Origin: Adiantum capillus-veneris
Lineage: Eukaryota; Streptophyta; Polypodiopsida; Polypodiales; Pteridaceae
Assembly: GCA_014529385.2 (NCBI GenBank)
Contig: CM043957.1
Span: 67,950,503 to 68,014,502, forward strand
DNA: 64,000 bases
Direction of reading: 5' to 3'
The number at the start of each line of letters is the position of its first letter. The first letter of the stretch is position 1. Made by a program: the position numbers and the translations under genes. Shown here piece after piece: positions 1 through 11,530 of this stretch. The notes under the pieces were generated by a model. It was not told the DNA's origin and made no database searches. It saw only the letters and a list, made by a program, of their open reading frames with translations.

Positions 1-159
1 TTTGGATTAGCACAACATAAGAAAGGAAAAAAACATTTTCACATAAGAATCTAGAATTCATGTTGAAAGACCTTTCAAAACTTTGTGTAGTTAGTTGATT
101 TCATGAGAGAAAATGATTGTTTGGAACTAATGGTTGTGTGGTTCTAGCATTGAGAGATT

Positions 160-1458
160 ATGACACGCTATGCCTTTGATGATATCCCAATCTTCTTCGG
201 AAATCTAGAAGAAGATGTTGATGATTTTCTTGCTAATTTTAGAATGGTTTGTCGTATCCTTGGTAAAAGGGATGACATTGAAAAAGGGGATTTTCTATTG
301 CTATGCCTTAGAGGCAACGCTGAGCAATGGTTTTGGAGTATTTCTTCTCAGATTGAAGATGGGTATACCCAAATTTCCAAAGCTTTGAAGACCAGATTCT
401 CTAAATTTCCAACAACAGAGAAAGCATGGGCTTCATTAGGGAGACTTCAACAACATGGTGAAGACTACTATGCTTATGATGATATTTTTTCTCGTCAATG
501 GGGAGGATATGGGTTTAGTTCTACATTTCCAGATTATGTAAAAATGGAGCAATTTATTTCGGGTTTGTCTCCTTTCCTAAAGACTAAGGTTACTTGTAGT
601 GGACCCTCTACCTTTGAAGAAGCGGTCACTATTGCCCGAAGGAAGTTTCACAAGTACTTCTACATCAAAAATGGTTTCCATCATGCTGGAAGAACCAACC
701 ATCATGAAAGTGTTTCTATCAAGGAGTCATCTCCTTTGCCATACCTGTCTCCTTCTACTCCGACAAATGTTGAAGAAGTTACTTACATGCCAACTGATTA
801 TTCAAGTGCTAAAGTGTGTGGCCAAGATTCAAATGTGGAATCTCTTTCTTCTACCTTTATCACAAGCATGCAAAAATCGACACAAGATATCTCAAATGGC
901 ATTGATGATTCAATAATGGATACATCCAACCTTTTGGCGGAGGATCAATTTCTAGTCCGAGCAGACGAAGCTTTTGTGCAACATGGCTCTATGGAGAATA
1001 AAGACCTTGAAGGTAACCTTGATCTTATGGAATGTTCTGAGAGTGTATCTTGTCTAAAAGAAGAGAGTGAAGAAGAAGATGAAATCATAGGTGGGGAGAT
1101 CATAGACCACATTGATCATAAAGAGATGATTGTGTATATGGAATGCCAACTCCAAAACAAAGTAGAAGAGTGTGAGTTGAATCCATGTGAGGATGATCTT
1201 CAAGAAGTGTTTGAGGATGTTGAAAAGCATTGGTATGACCCATGTATGTTAAGCATGGAGGAACCTATCATGCAAGAAGCCAAAGTTTTCACAAAATCAA
1301 ACAGTAATCCATCAACCTTTGAGGTGGTACAATGTGAGGAGTTACAACCTTGCCAAAGGGGGGGCTTAGAAGGGGATGAAGAACATGGCAGAGTAGTAAA
1401 AAATAAATCATTAAAGGAAACTGTCAGAAGGGTATCATTCTCTCCAATGGTGTTTTAG
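160..1458 (+). CDS. Gag-like protein, family A, unit 1
   Basis: This 432-residue ORF is a capsid (gag) protein of a gag-only LTR retrotransposon. Residues about 20-165 resemble the plant retrotransposon gag core: an early DDFL stretch, a GNAEQWFW block near residue 52, and a hydrophobic FISGLSPFLK block near 133. The C-terminal half is acidic, rich in Glu and Asp (for example EESEEEDE), with no CCHC zinc knuckle that I can see. The start is the first ATG after the primer site and leader. No pol domain follows, so protease, RT and integrase would have to come from another element. It differs from the second copy at only two residues that I noticed (Gly/Asp and Asp/Asn). Confidence 0.8.
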   Translation: MTRYAFDDIPIFFGNLEEDVDDFLANFRMVCRILGKRDDIEKGDFLLLCLRGNAEQWFWSISSQIEDGYTQISKALKTRFSKFPTTEKAWASLGRLQQHGEDYYAYDDIFSRQWGGYGFSSTFPDYVKMEQFISGLSPFLKTKVTCSGPSTFEEAVTIARRKFHKYFYIKNGFHHAGRTNHHESVSIKESSPLPYLSPSTPTNVEEVTYMPTDYSSAKVCGQDSNVESLSSTFITSMQKSTQDISNGIDDSIMDTSNLLAEDQFLVRADEAFVQHGSMENKDLEGNLDLMECSESVSCLKEESEEEDEIIGGEIIDHIDHKEMIVYMECQLQNKVEECELNPCEDDLQEVFEDVEKHWYDPCMLSMEEPIMQEAKVFTKSNSNPSTFEVVQCEELQPCQRGGLEGDEEHGRVVKNKSLKETVRRVSFSPMVF

Positions 1459-1475
1459 TGGGTGGCTCTCCATTC

Positions 1476-2246
1476 ATGGGACAATCTCTTAGCAAGAAAA
1501 TCCAAGCTTTTGAAGCCCCAATCATCTTCACATTGGGTTTCACCTCTTCAAAGTCAACTTCTCCTCTCTTCTCATATACCTTTCATCGGGGACACCATAC
1601 CTTCTTAAGTGGAAGAGGACATGAATACTTGGTGATGAACGGATGTTTCCAAACCTTCTTCATTTGGTTCTTTGGTGTATGGAGGTCGCACATTGTGATG
1701 CTTCTGGTCTTCATCATAGATGAAAAACTTTTTGATTGCTACATGTGGATATTTAATCAATCAGTACCAAAATCTATTCTCTTCCAATGTGTTGGAAGCA
1801 ATAGAAACCTTCGTCTATTATCTACTTATATGGTAAACTATTTGCAATATCTTCCAATAGCAGTTGGAAGCATGGATCAAGCTTTCCTAAATCATGAAGC
1901 TCATAGAATTTTTGACTTGATGAGCCTACCCAGGTTGAATGAATTTTATGAGCTACAGTTCAGGAATTTGCTCATACAAGCTCTTGAAGATCGTAGCAGA
2001 TATATCAACTTTACACAGGAGGAAGAGCAACCAATCTTTTATATCACATTCATAGTGATAGATGCAATGATAGACAACAATAGAATCTGCAAGTTTCTTC
2101 AACCGAAATCAGTAAGTGATTCCATACCATACATCTCTCTTTGGGAAAGATATTTCAAGATCTTTGATCCTGGGGGTGCTTATGGAAACTTTCTCAATGG
2201 AGGAGGTTTACTCCGTCACTTCATTACATCCTGCTATTGGCTCTGA
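1476..2246 (+). CDS. Uncharacterised second ORF with hydrophobic segments, family A, unit 1
   Basis: An ORF of about 256 codons begins 17 bases after the gag stop, if the first ATG is used; the open frame extends back to overlap the stop. I recognise no domain. The N-terminal half has a hydrophobic, aromatic stretch (FFIWFFGVW and VMLLVFII) that could span a membrane; the C-terminal half is mixed. Its place between gag and the 3' LTR is where env-like ORFs sit in some plant LTR elements, but no env motif is visible. It is identical in the second unit, which is weak evidence of function because the units are nearly identical overall. Confidence 0.4.
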   Translation: MGQSLSKKIQAFEAPIIFTLGFTSSKSTSPLFSYTFHRGHHTFLSGRGHEYLVMNGCFQTFFIWFFGVWRSHIVMLLVFIIDEKLFDCYMWIFNQSVPKSILFQCVGSNRNLRLLSTYMVNYLQYLPIAVGSMDQAFLNHEAHRIFDLMSLPRLNEFYELQFRNLLIQALEDRSRYINFTQEEEQPIFYITFIVIDAMIDNNRICKFLQPKSVSDSIPYISLWERYFKIFDPGGAYGNFLNGGGLLRHFITSCYWL

Positions 2247-2380
2247 GAACCTTTCATATCACACAAGGTTTTTTAATCATACAACAAAGGTTCTTCAAAG
2301 ATGAGAGCAGACAAAGACAGACGTTACACAATCTACATGTTGTATGATCAGATAAATGGTACATGAATGTACCATTATCT

Positions 2381-2396
2381 AAGGGGGGGGCTAATG
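2381..2396 (+). other. Polypurine tract, family A
   Basis: A G-run (aaggggggggctaa) lies directly before the LTR start TGATAGCC, where plus-strand synthesis would be primed. The same tract recurs at 7504-7519. Confidence 0.65.
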
Positions 2397-4969
2397 ATAG
2401 CCGTTTTTCGGTTTTTCATAATTGCCATAGTAAGTTACCTCATCCTATCAAATCACTCAAACATTTTGGTTATCCCTACCATTTCACTGTACATACGCGT
2501 GTGTGAATTAAAGGACTTTTTTCATATTTTTTTAAAAATCTTCAATTAGCTAGTCACTACGCTAGTTGAATCAAAAAAAATAAAAAAATATAAGTATATT
2601 ATGGCCCATTTGTGTGTAAATATTTTATTGTATATAGGGCCTAAATAAAATGATTTTTCATAATTATTTTGGTATTTATTTAAATATTTATACTTAGGTG
2701 TGTGTTATTTATGCTATGTACATTGACTCACCATTACCATATTTTTTCTTACCATTTTGCATACTCTTTATTCCATATAAAAATAATTGCATGCAAGCTT
2801 CTCTTATTTTTTGTGTAACTCCATCCCAAAAAAAATCCAAAAAAACTAGTTTTATTTATGTGTATATTTTTTCAATATTGTGATTTTTCCTTCCTACATC
2901 TATTCTCTTTTACTCTCATAAATTAGAACACAAAAAATATTCATCTTTTTATGGTAGACTTATAATGAGAGAGATTTATTTTGACCCCTTTATATTTTTT
3001 CCACCTATATTATTTATATTTGACATGTACATATTTTTTTAGACCCCTCAATATTTGATTTTCTTAGTTGTACTATTCATTTATATCATGATCTCAACAA
3101 TATCTTCAATTATAGACCTCCCAAATAAGGTCAAGGGTATGTGGAATGCATGCATGCACCATGGGGAGCTCACTCTTGGAGGTATTCAAAAGAATCATCC
3201 AAAGAAGGACCTCACAAGGACCTTGTGCAGTGCTGAATTTTTAAAGATCACATGCTCCCCGAATTTGAAAAGGTGATACAAACAAAAGTTGTAGCTCGTG
3301 AGCTGAACTTTCACCTCAAATTTTTTCATATTTTTTTGAGCTACGACATGTGAGCTATGATTTTATTTGTGGACCCCAATTTGCCCATGCTATGCAGCCA
3401 CACTCCCTCTCCCACTTTATCATTTTCCTCTTTCACACACACTCCTCCCTCTCCTTCCCACTCCCAAACCTGTAACTCCTATGTCCTAATTCACCCTCTT
3501 CACCATTGCCACATCTCTCACACCTCCATAGCCTTCATCCTCCATTTCTACACCCTACATGTCCCCCTTTCTCTCTACATATATGTCCATATTACCATAC
3601 TCTCTTCAGCTTTGTAAAGAACTTCAAAAATCAGCAAAAATCCAAGGATAACCTCTGCAAATGAAGACTTTTATCATGAATTTTCCAAGGTTTGAAGATA
3701 ACATAGCTTCATCGACACGCGCTACTTCGCCATGCTGACCGCTTCTTCTACGTCCGGTGCTGTAAAGAGGTGAATGTCAACTTCTCCAAGCTTCAACCTT
3801 GCTTTACAAGCTTATCCCTTCTCTAACTTTTCTCATCATATATCTCACCATTTGGTGAATGATTTTGTAAATATTTTGTAGTGAAAATTACTAACTACTA
3901 ACCACTAACCTTATTGTAAAATGCACCCTCTACTAGAGTAGGCACTCCCAAATTATTCACTCAATCCTCTCTCCTTTCATCCTCAATAATTCTCTTCCCT
4001 TGAGCCCACATCCATGTGACTCAAAGGACAAGAGAGACCCACCCTCATTAAAAAAATAAAAATATGCATAATCTTTTATTCCTTCAAATAAACTTGATTA
4101 GGCCTAATCCTAATCGGGGTTTCTAAAACCTATAAATAGAGCCCTTCTCTCCCTTGTAAATCATCACATGATCACACTACACCACACCATTCTCAACACA
4201 TAACACACCACTCTTCAAGCCTAGTTGTGTAGAGTGTGTGCATTGTGAGTTCTCTATTCCATCACTACACATAGGTGCATGGAGAAGCTTGAAGTTAGTT
4301 ATGCCATCTAGAGGAGTGGAGTGATACTATACTCTGCAATCACACTTGTAGCCTACTCTTGTCCATAAATAAGATTCATAGTTTTGGGTGCAATTGTATG
4401 CTGCAACTACGACTCTTCTCTCCAAATTGACTTGATAAGTTGGCTCATCAGGTGGTTGAAGGTATATTGTCCTTGAAGTTTGTTATGCCATTTCATGCTT
4501 GGTGGTTTGAGGACTTGTTGAATTGTTTACCTAAAAGGTAAATTGTAAGAGGGTGCTCGGTGAGAGGGCTCCCGTGACCCTAAGACAATTTGTGTATTGG
4601 CAACAAGGTCAAGTTTTGTGTTGTCTCTCTATTTCTCATCAAGCTTTGTGTGCATCTAGTCTTTAAGGTTAAGACTGAGTTGCTCAAGTTGATTTGTGCT
4701 CTTTACCTCTCTCTGGCGGGGTGAATTTTTGTGTTTGGTGTGTGTGGCTATCTTGCATTCCCCTCTCTTTGTGCGTTTGAGTACAAGGAGATATCACGTG
4801 CGTCCTAGTTTGCATCTACAACTAGGTGGTGCCCCTTTTTTTGTTTGGTTTCTGGCTGTGGGTTGTTGTTGTCTCTAATTGTGCTTGCCCCAGCCCCAAT
4901 TGAGCAGCACGGGAGCCTCGAAGGGTGTTTAGAGGCCGCTCTTCTTGTTGCCCACCCCGGACCACCTCA
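2397..4969 (+). repeat. LTR of family A (shared central LTR)
   Basis: This 2573-bp LTR runs from TGATAGCC to CCTCA, so it has TG...CA ends. It is bounded by a polypurine tract and by a primer-site-like sequence. The same sequence recurs at 7520-10092 with about fifteen substitutions seen by eye, mostly in the 3' two-thirds. It contains a TATA box near 4131. Its U3 shares blocks with the family B LTR: a stretch about a 'gagctatgattt' motif and a 'gtttagaggccg' motif near the end. Short ORFs inside look like chance. Confidence 0.85.
4131..4138 (+). promoter_or_regulatory. TATA box in family A LTR
   Basis: The sequence tataaata, followed by gagcccttctctccc, is a good plant TATA box within the LTR and would start the element's transcript. 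The second LTR has the same box at 9254-9261. Confidence 0.6.
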
Positions 4970-4972
4970 AAT

Positions 4973-4992
4973 TGGTGCCCCCACTGAGGACT
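4973..4992 (+). other. Primer-binding-site-like sequence, family A
   Basis: The sequence tggtgcccccactgagg begins three bases after the LTR end and carries the leading TGG expected opposite a tRNA CCA end. I cannot name the tRNA. The family B element has nearly the same site at 21974. Confidence 0.55.
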
Positions 4993-5282
4993 GACTTTGT
5001 GCTTATTGTTGTTGTATTGCATGAATGCTTGAATTTTAGCATAATCAAGAAGATTATATGAATCATGAAAACTTGTATGACTGAGTTTAATTTCAATGCA
5101 ACAAAAATTGATCTAGAATATGGTTTGGATTAGCACAACATAAGAAAGGAAAAAAACATTTTCACATAAGAATCTAGAATTCATGTTGAAAGACCTTTCA
5201 AAACTTTGTGTAGTTAGTTGATTTCATGAGAGAAAATGATTGTTTGGAACTAATGGTTGTGTGGTTCTAGCATTGAGAGATT

Positions 5283-6581
5283 ATGACACGCTATGCCTTT
5301 GATGATATCCCAATCTTCTTCGGAAATCTAGAAGAAGATGTTGATGATTTTCTTGCTAATTTTAGAATGGTTTGTCGTATCCTTGGTAAAAGGGATGACA
5401 TTGAAAAAGGGGATTTTCTATTGCTATGCCTTAGAGGCAACGCTGAGCAATGGTTTTGGAGTATTTCTTCTCAGATTGAAGATGGGTATACCCAAATTTC
5501 CAAAGCTTTGAAGACCAGATTCTCTAAATTTCCAACAACAGAGAAAGCATGGGCTTCATTAGGGAGACTTCAACAACATGGTGAAGACTACTATGCTTAT
5601 GATGATATTTTTTCTCGTCAATGGGGAGGATATGGGTTTAGTTCTACATTTCCAGATTATGTAAAAATGGAGCAATTTATTTCGGGTTTGTCTCCTTTCC
5701 TAAAGACTAAGGTTACTTGTAGTGGACCCTCTACCTTTGAAGAAGCGGTCACTATTGCCCGAAGGAAGTTTCACAAGTACTTCTACATCAAAAATGGTTT
5801 CCATCATGCTGGAAGAACCAACCATCATGAAAGTGTTTCTATCAAGGAGTCATCTCCTTTGCCATACCTGTCTCCTTCTACTCCGACAAATGTTGAAGAA
5901 GTTACTTACATGCCAACTGATTATTCAAGTGCTAAAGTGTGTGGCCAAGATTCAAATGTGGAATCTCTTTCTTCTACCTTTATCACAAGCATGCAAAAAT
6001 CGACACAAGATATCTCAAATGGCATTGATGATTCAATAATGGATACATCCAACCTTTTGGCGGAGGATCAATTTCTAGTCCGAGCAGACGAAGCTTTTGT
6101 GCAACATGACTCTATGGAGAATAAAGACCTTGAAGGTAACCTTGATCTTATGGAATGTTCTGAGAGTGTATCTTGTCTAAAAGAAGAGAGTGAAGAAGAA
6201 GATGAAATCATAGGTGGGGAGATCATAGACCACATTGATCATAAAGAGATGATTGTGTATATGGAATGCCAACTCCAAAACAAAGTAGAAGAGTGTGAGT
6301 TGAATCCATGTGAGGATAATCTTCAAGAAGTGTTTGAGGATGTTGAAAAGCATTGGTATGACCCATGTATGTTAAGCATGGAGGAACCTATCATGCAAGA
6401 AGCCAAAGTTTTCACAAAATCAAACAGTAATCCATCAACCTTTGAGGTGGTACAATGTGAGGAGTTACAACCTTGCCAAAGGGGGGGCTTAGAAGGGGAT
6501 GAAGAACATGGCAGAGTAGTAAAAAATAAATCATTAAAGGAAACTGTCAGAAGGGTATCATTCTCTCCAATGGTGTTTTAG
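5283..6581 (+). CDS. Gag-like protein, family A, unit 2
   Basis: A second copy of the 432-residue gag ORF, offset from the first by exactly 5123 bases. It is intact, with the same start context (gagattatgacacgc) and the same stop. Two residue changes were noticed relative to unit 1, both in the acidic C-terminal half. This unit lies between two complete LTRs, so it is the one with a full LTR-gag-ORF2-LTR layout in the window. No polymerase genes are present. Confidence 0.8.
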   Translation: MTRYAFDDIPIFFGNLEEDVDDFLANFRMVCRILGKRDDIEKGDFLLLCLRGNAEQWFWSISSQIEDGYTQISKALKTRFSKFPTTEKAWASLGRLQQHGEDYYAYDDIFSRQWGGYGFSSTFPDYVKMEQFISGLSPFLKTKVTCSGPSTFEEAVTIARRKFHKYFYIKNGFHHAGRTNHHESVSIKESSPLPYLSPSTPTNVEEVTYMPTDYSSAKVCGQDSNVESLSSTFITSMQKSTQDISNGIDDSIMDTSNLLAEDQFLVRADEAFVQHDSMENKDLEGNLDLMECSESVSCLKEESEEEDEIIGGEIIDHIDHKEMIVYMECQLQNKVEECELNPCEDNLQEVFEDVEKHWYDPCMLSMEEPIMQEAKVFTKSNSNPSTFEVVQCEELQPCQRGGLEGDEEHGRVVKNKSLKETVRRVSFSPMVF

Positions 6582-6598
6582 TGGGTGGCTCTCCATTC

Positions 6599-7369
6599 AT
6601 GGGACAATCTCTTAGCAAGAAAATCCAAGCTTTTGAAGCCCCAATCATCTTCACATTGGGTTTCACCTCTTCAAAGTCAACTTCTCCTCTCTTCTCATAT
6701 ACCTTTCATCGGGGACACCATACCTTCTTAAGTGGAAGAGGACATGAATACTTGGTGATGAACGGATGTTTCCAAACCTTCTTCATTTGGTTCTTTGGTG
6801 TATGGAGGTCGCACATTGTGATGCTTCTGGTCTTCATCATAGATGAAAAACTTTTTGATTGCTACATGTGGATATTTAATCAATCAGTACCAAAATCTAT
6901 TCTCTTCCAATGTGTTGGAAGCAATAGAAACCTTCGTCTATTATCTACTTATATGGTAAACTATTTGCAATATCTTCCAATAGCAGTTGGAAGCATGGAT
7001 CAAGCTTTCCTAAATCATGAAGCTCATAGAATTTTTGACTTGATGAGCCTACCCAGGTTGAATGAATTTTATGAGCTACAGTTCAGGAATTTGCTCATAC
7101 AAGCTCTTGAAGATCGTAGCAGATATATCAACTTTACACAGGAGGAAGAGCAACCAATCTTTTATATCACATTCATAGTGATAGATGCAATGATAGACAA
7201 CAATAGAATCTGCAAGTTTCTTCAACCGAAATCAGTAAGTGATTCCATACCATACATCTCTCTTTGGGAAAGATATTTCAAGATCTTTGATCCTGGGGGT
7301 GCTTATGGAAACTTTCTCAATGGAGGAGGTTTACTCCGTCACTTCATTACATCCTGCTATTGGCTCTGA
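6599..7369 (+). CDS. Uncharacterised second ORF, family A, unit 2
   Basis: This is the unit 2 copy of the hydrophobic ORF that follows gag, identical in translation to unit 1. The hydrophobic, aromatic stretch lies in the N-terminal half and no domain is recognised. It ends about 150 bases before the polypurine tract and 3' LTR. It could be a membrane protein, an env remnant, or a chance ORF kept open because the element is young. Confidence 0.4.
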   Translation: MGQSLSKKIQAFEAPIIFTLGFTSSKSTSPLFSYTFHRGHHTFLSGRGHEYLVMNGCFQTFFIWFFGVWRSHIVMLLVFIIDEKLFDCYMWIFNQSVPKSILFQCVGSNRNLRLLSTYMVNYLQYLPIAVGSMDQAFLNHEAHRIFDLMSLPRLNEFYELQFRNLLIQALEDRSRYINFTQEEEQPIFYITFIVIDAMIDNNRICKFLQPKSVSDSIPYISLWERYFKIFDPGGAYGNFLNGGGLLRHFITSCYWL

Positions 7370-7519
7370 GAACCTTTCATATCACACAAGGTTTTTTAAT
7401 CATACAACAAAGGTTCTTCAAAGATGAGAGCAGACAAAGACAGACGTTACACAATCTACATGTTGTATGATCAGATAAATGGTACATGAATGTACCATTA
7501 TCTAAGGGGGGGGCTAATG

Positions 7520-10092
7520 ATAGCCGTTTTTCGGTTTTTCATAATTGCCATAGTAAGTTACCTCATCCTATCAAATCACTCAAACATTTTGGTTATCCCT
7601 ACCATTTCACTGTACATACGCGTGTGTGAATTAAAGGACTTTTTTCATATTTTTTTAAAAATCTTCAATTAGCTAGTCACTACGCTAGTTGAATCAAAAA
7701 AAATAAAAAAATATAAGTATATTATGGCCCATTTGTGTGTAAATATTTTATTGTATATAGGGCCTAAATAAAATGATTTTTCATAATTATTTTGGTATTT
7801 ATTTAAATATTTATACTTAGGTGTGTGTTATTTATGCTATGTACATTGACTCACCATTACCATATTTTTTCTTACCATTTTGCATACTCTTTATTCCATA
7901 TAAAAATAATTGCATGCAAGCTTCTCTTATTTTTTGTGTAACTCCATCCCAAAAAAAATCCAAAAAAACTAGTTTTATTTATGTGTATATTTTTTCAATA
8001 TTGTGATTTTTCCTTCCTACATCTATTCTCTTTTACTCTCATAAATTAGAACACAAAAAATATTCATCTTTTTATGGTAGACTTATAATGAGAGAGATTT
8101 ATTTTGACCCCTTTATATTTTTTCCACCTATATTATTTATATTTGACATGTACATATTTTTTTAGACCCCTCAATATTTGATTTTCTTAGTTGTACTATT
8201 CATTTATATCATGATCTCAACAATATCTTCAATTATAGACCTCCCAAATAAGGTCAAGGGTATGTGGAATGCATGCATGCACCATGGGGAGCTCACTCTT
8301 GGAGGTATTCAAAAGAATCATCCAAAGAAGGACCTCACAAGGACCTTGTGCAGTGCTGAATTTTTAAAGATCACATGCTCCCCGAATTTGAAAAGGTGAT
8401 ACAAACAAAAGTTGTAGCTCGTGAGCTGAACTTTCACCTCAAATTTTTTCATATTTTTTTGAGCTACGAGATGTGAGCTATGATTTTATTTGTGGACCCC
8501 AGTTTGCCCATGCTATGCAGCCACACTCCCTCTCCCACTTTATCATTTTCCTCTTTCACACACACTCCTCCCTCTCCTTCCCACTCCCAAACCTGCAACT
8601 CCTATGTCCTAATTCACCCTCTTCACCATTGCCACATCTCTCACACCTCCATAGCCTTCATCCTCCATTTCTACACCCTACATGTCCCCCTTTCTCTCTA
8701 CATATATGTCCATATTACCATACTCTCTTTAGCTTTGTAAAGAACTTCAAAAATCAGCAAAAATCCAAGGATAACCTCTGCAAATGAAGACTTTTATCAT
8801 GAATTTTCCAAGGTTTGAAGATAACATAGCTTCATCGACACGCGCTACTTCGCCATGCTGACCGCTTCTTCTACGTCCGGTGCTGTAAAGAGGTGAATGT
8901 CAACTTCTCCAAGCTTCAACCTTGCTTTACAAGATTATCCCTTCTCTAACTTTTCTCATCATATATCTCACCATTTGGTGAATGATTTTGTAAATATTTT
9001 GTAGTGAAAATTACTAACTACTAACCACTAACCTTATTGTAAAATGCACCCTCTACTAGAGTAGGAACTCCCAAATTATTCACTCAATCCTCTCTCCTTT
9101 CATCCTCAATAATTCTCTTCCCTTGAGCCCACATCCATGTGACTCAAAGGACAAGAGAGACCCACCCTCATTAAAAAAATAAAAATATGCATAATCTTTT
9201 ATTCCTTCAAATAAACTTGATTAGGCCTAATCCTAATCGGGGCTTCTAAAACCTATAAATAGAGCCCTTCTCTCCCTTGTAAATCATCACATGATCACAC
9301 TACACCACACCATTCTCAACACATAACACACCACTCTTCAAGCCTAGTTGTGTAGAGTGTGTGCATTGTGAGTTCTCTATTCCATCACTACACATAGGTG
9401 CATGGAGAAGCTTGAAGTTAGTTATGCCATCTAGAGGAGTGGAGTGATACTATACTCTGCAATCACACTTGTAGCCTACTCTTGTCCATAAATAAGATTC
9501 ATAGTTTTGGGTGCAATTGTATGCTGCAACTACGACTCTTCTCTCCAAATTGACTTGATAAGTTGGCTCATCAGGTGGTTGAAGGTATATTGTCCTTGAA
9601 GTTTGTTATGCCATTTCATGCTTGGTGGTTTGAGGACTTGTTGAATTGTTTACCTAAAAGGTAAATTGTAAGAGGGTGCTCGGTGAGAGGGCTCCCGTGA
9701 CCCTAAGACAATTTGTGTATTGGCAACAAGGTCAAGTTTTGTATTGTCTCTCTATTTCTCATCAAGCTTTGTGTGCATCTAGTTTTTAAGGTTAAGACTG
9801 AGTTGCTCAAGTTGATTTGTGCTCTTTACCTCTCTCTGGCGGGGTGAATTTTTGTGTTTGGTGTGTGTGGCTATCTTGCATTCCCCTCTCTTTGTGCGTT
9901 TGAGTACAAGGAGATATCACGTGCGTCCTAGTTTGCATCTACAACTAGGTGGTGCCCCTTTTCTTGTTTGGTTTCTGGCTGTGGGTTGTTGTTGTCTCTG
10001 ATTGTGCTTGCCCCAGCCCCAATTGAGCAGCACGGGAGCCTCGAAGGGTGTTTAGAGGCCGCTCTTCTTGTTTCCCACCCCTGACCGCCTCA
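7520..10092 (+). repeat. 3' LTR of family A, unit 2
   Basis: A complete copy of the 2573-bp LTR, ending at CCTCA exactly one period after the first. The flanking sequence turns directly into an AT microsatellite (atacatacatat). A TATA box is at 9254. Differences from the central LTR cluster in its 3' part. Confidence 0.85.
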
Positions 10093-10158
<66 letters not shown>

Positions 10159-10182
10159 TTATATTTATATTTATATTTATAT
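10093..10182 (+). repeat. AT and ATATTT microsatellite
   Basis: A run of alternating A and T is followed by several atattt units. It lies between the family A element and the solo LTR, both of which abut it; it may have been the AT-rich target for both. Confidence 0.9.
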
Positions 10183-10732
10183 TGTAATGGAAATGGCTTA
10201 TGAACTTTGAGAATAACGGAATTAAGAAAACTAGAGTGAACATTTTTATAAGACTACTTTGAGAACATAGAGGGTGAACTTAATTAGTGGTAGCAACTAT
10301 AATTAACTTGGCATGAACAATACTTTTGCAAGAGAGAGAGTTAGAGAACTTGACGACAGTTGAGGACCGGATTTATGTGAAGCCGGTCCCCCCTCCAATA
10401 GGCTTTTGTATTATAGATTCTCCCATCAAGAGAGACTTGGTACAATAAAATCTTTGTGTTCCTTGTGACCTAGATGATGCAACGAAGATGGAAAGCTTCA
10501 TGCATCACGAGCATAACATAGACTTTGTAAAAAACATTAACCATCCCCGGCCTCGGTCCCAAGGTCTCAAACACCTTCAAATGTGGAGAGAGCTAGCGGG
10601 GAATATGTGTAGGGAAGAGGAAGAAGAAATATTAATAGGAGAAAGAAATAGTTCCTCACTTATCATCACTCTTCTTGCTTAGCATACATAATAGCATAGT
10701 AATGAAGAGGCAAAGCTTAAGCATTGGAGCAT

Positions 10733-10960
10733 CACTACAACAAAAACGGGGGTTATCGACGTATATAGCGACGGTAAGTGTCGCTATACGTGTCGATATA
10801 TGCGTGCCTGTGAATCTGTCGCAAAGAGCGTCGATATATGCGTGGAAAGGCTTTTCGAGCGACGCGTATAGCGATTGTATATCGACGCGTATATAGATGC
10901 GTATATCGACAGATACAGCAACGCGTATATCGACGACCATAACAGTAAAAAAATTTTCTT
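10733..10960 (+). repeat. Left terminal and subterminal repeats of CACTA copy 1
   Basis: Many direct and inverted variants of tcgacgcgtatat and tatatagcgacg follow the terminal CACTACAACA. In En/Spm elements such subterminal motifs bind the TNPA protein. That role is inferred from the family. Confidence 0.75.
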
Positions 10961-11185
10961 GGGCAAAGGGCAGGTAGCCTGGCCTGTGTCCAATGAAAAG
11001 ATGGACAAAGGCACCACAGCCAGACTTCCTGCCATCTGCCCAAGAAAGCGAGCAGCACCAAAATCAACCGTGCTCCCGCAGATTTTGGCAGAGTTCCCTT
11101 CGTTTTTACATAAACTTTTCAAAAAAAAAAATCATGTATACACCTCCTACATGCTATCCATGTAGGATCTCACATGAGATTTAAG

Positions 11186-11530
11186 GCCAATGACCATAAC
11201 GAACCATAACCATAACTTAAAAGCATAACCATAACGAACCATAACCATAACTTAAAAGCATAACCATAACTTAAAACTATAACCATAACTTAAAACCATA
11301 ACTGACCAATATAATCACTTTGATCATAACCAGAAACAAAATTAACAATAACCATAAGCATAACTAGAAAGTTAAACATAACCATAAACAAAACCTGAAC
11401 CATAACTATGTCTATACAAGAATAGGAGAAATAACCATGTCTATACAATGACAATGACAACAACCATAACCATAAGGAAAACAATAACTGTCTGAACAAT
11501 AATCATAACCATATATATATATGTCTATAC
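11186..11530 (+). repeat. Degenerate accataac minisatellite in CACTA copy 1
   Basis: Irregular repeats of 'accataac' and 'cataacttaaaa' fill this stretch. In CACTA copy 2 the same place (about 41657-41702) holds only a few units and then jumps to the shared 'taggcgtcacaacctgc' sequence, so the array and its flank differ by several hundred bases between copies. Confidence 0.75.

Larger units (their letters stand above)
1..10092 (+). mobile_element. Tandem gag-only LTR retrotransposon (family A), two units sharing LTRs
   Basis: The sequence from position 1 repeats from 5124 almost unchanged, giving a 5123-bp period. The order is internal region (1-2396), LTR (2397-4969), internal region (4970-7519), LTR (7520-10092). 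Each internal region has a gag ORF and a second ORF but no protease, reverse transcriptase or integrase, so the element is non-autonomous, of the kind called TR-GAG in plants. A primer-site-like sequence follows the LTR and a G-rich polypurine tract precedes it. The shared central LTR is what unequal recombination between LTRs produces. The LTR left of position 1 is outside the window, so the outer target duplication cannot be checked. Confidence 0.85.

Noticed and set aside
599-916. Overlapping frame inside gag (repeated at 5722-6039)
   Set aside because: A shadow in another frame of the gag ORF; no start context or domain.
3357-3617. Pro/Ser/His-rich ORF in the family A LTR (also 8473-8787)
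   Set aside because: It lies in a pyrimidine-rich part of the LTR; the frame differs between the copies and no domain is visible.
10656-11165. Several overlapping frames rich in Tyr, Ile, Arg and Asp
   Set aside because: They arise from the CACTA subterminal tatcgacgcgtata repeats on both strands.
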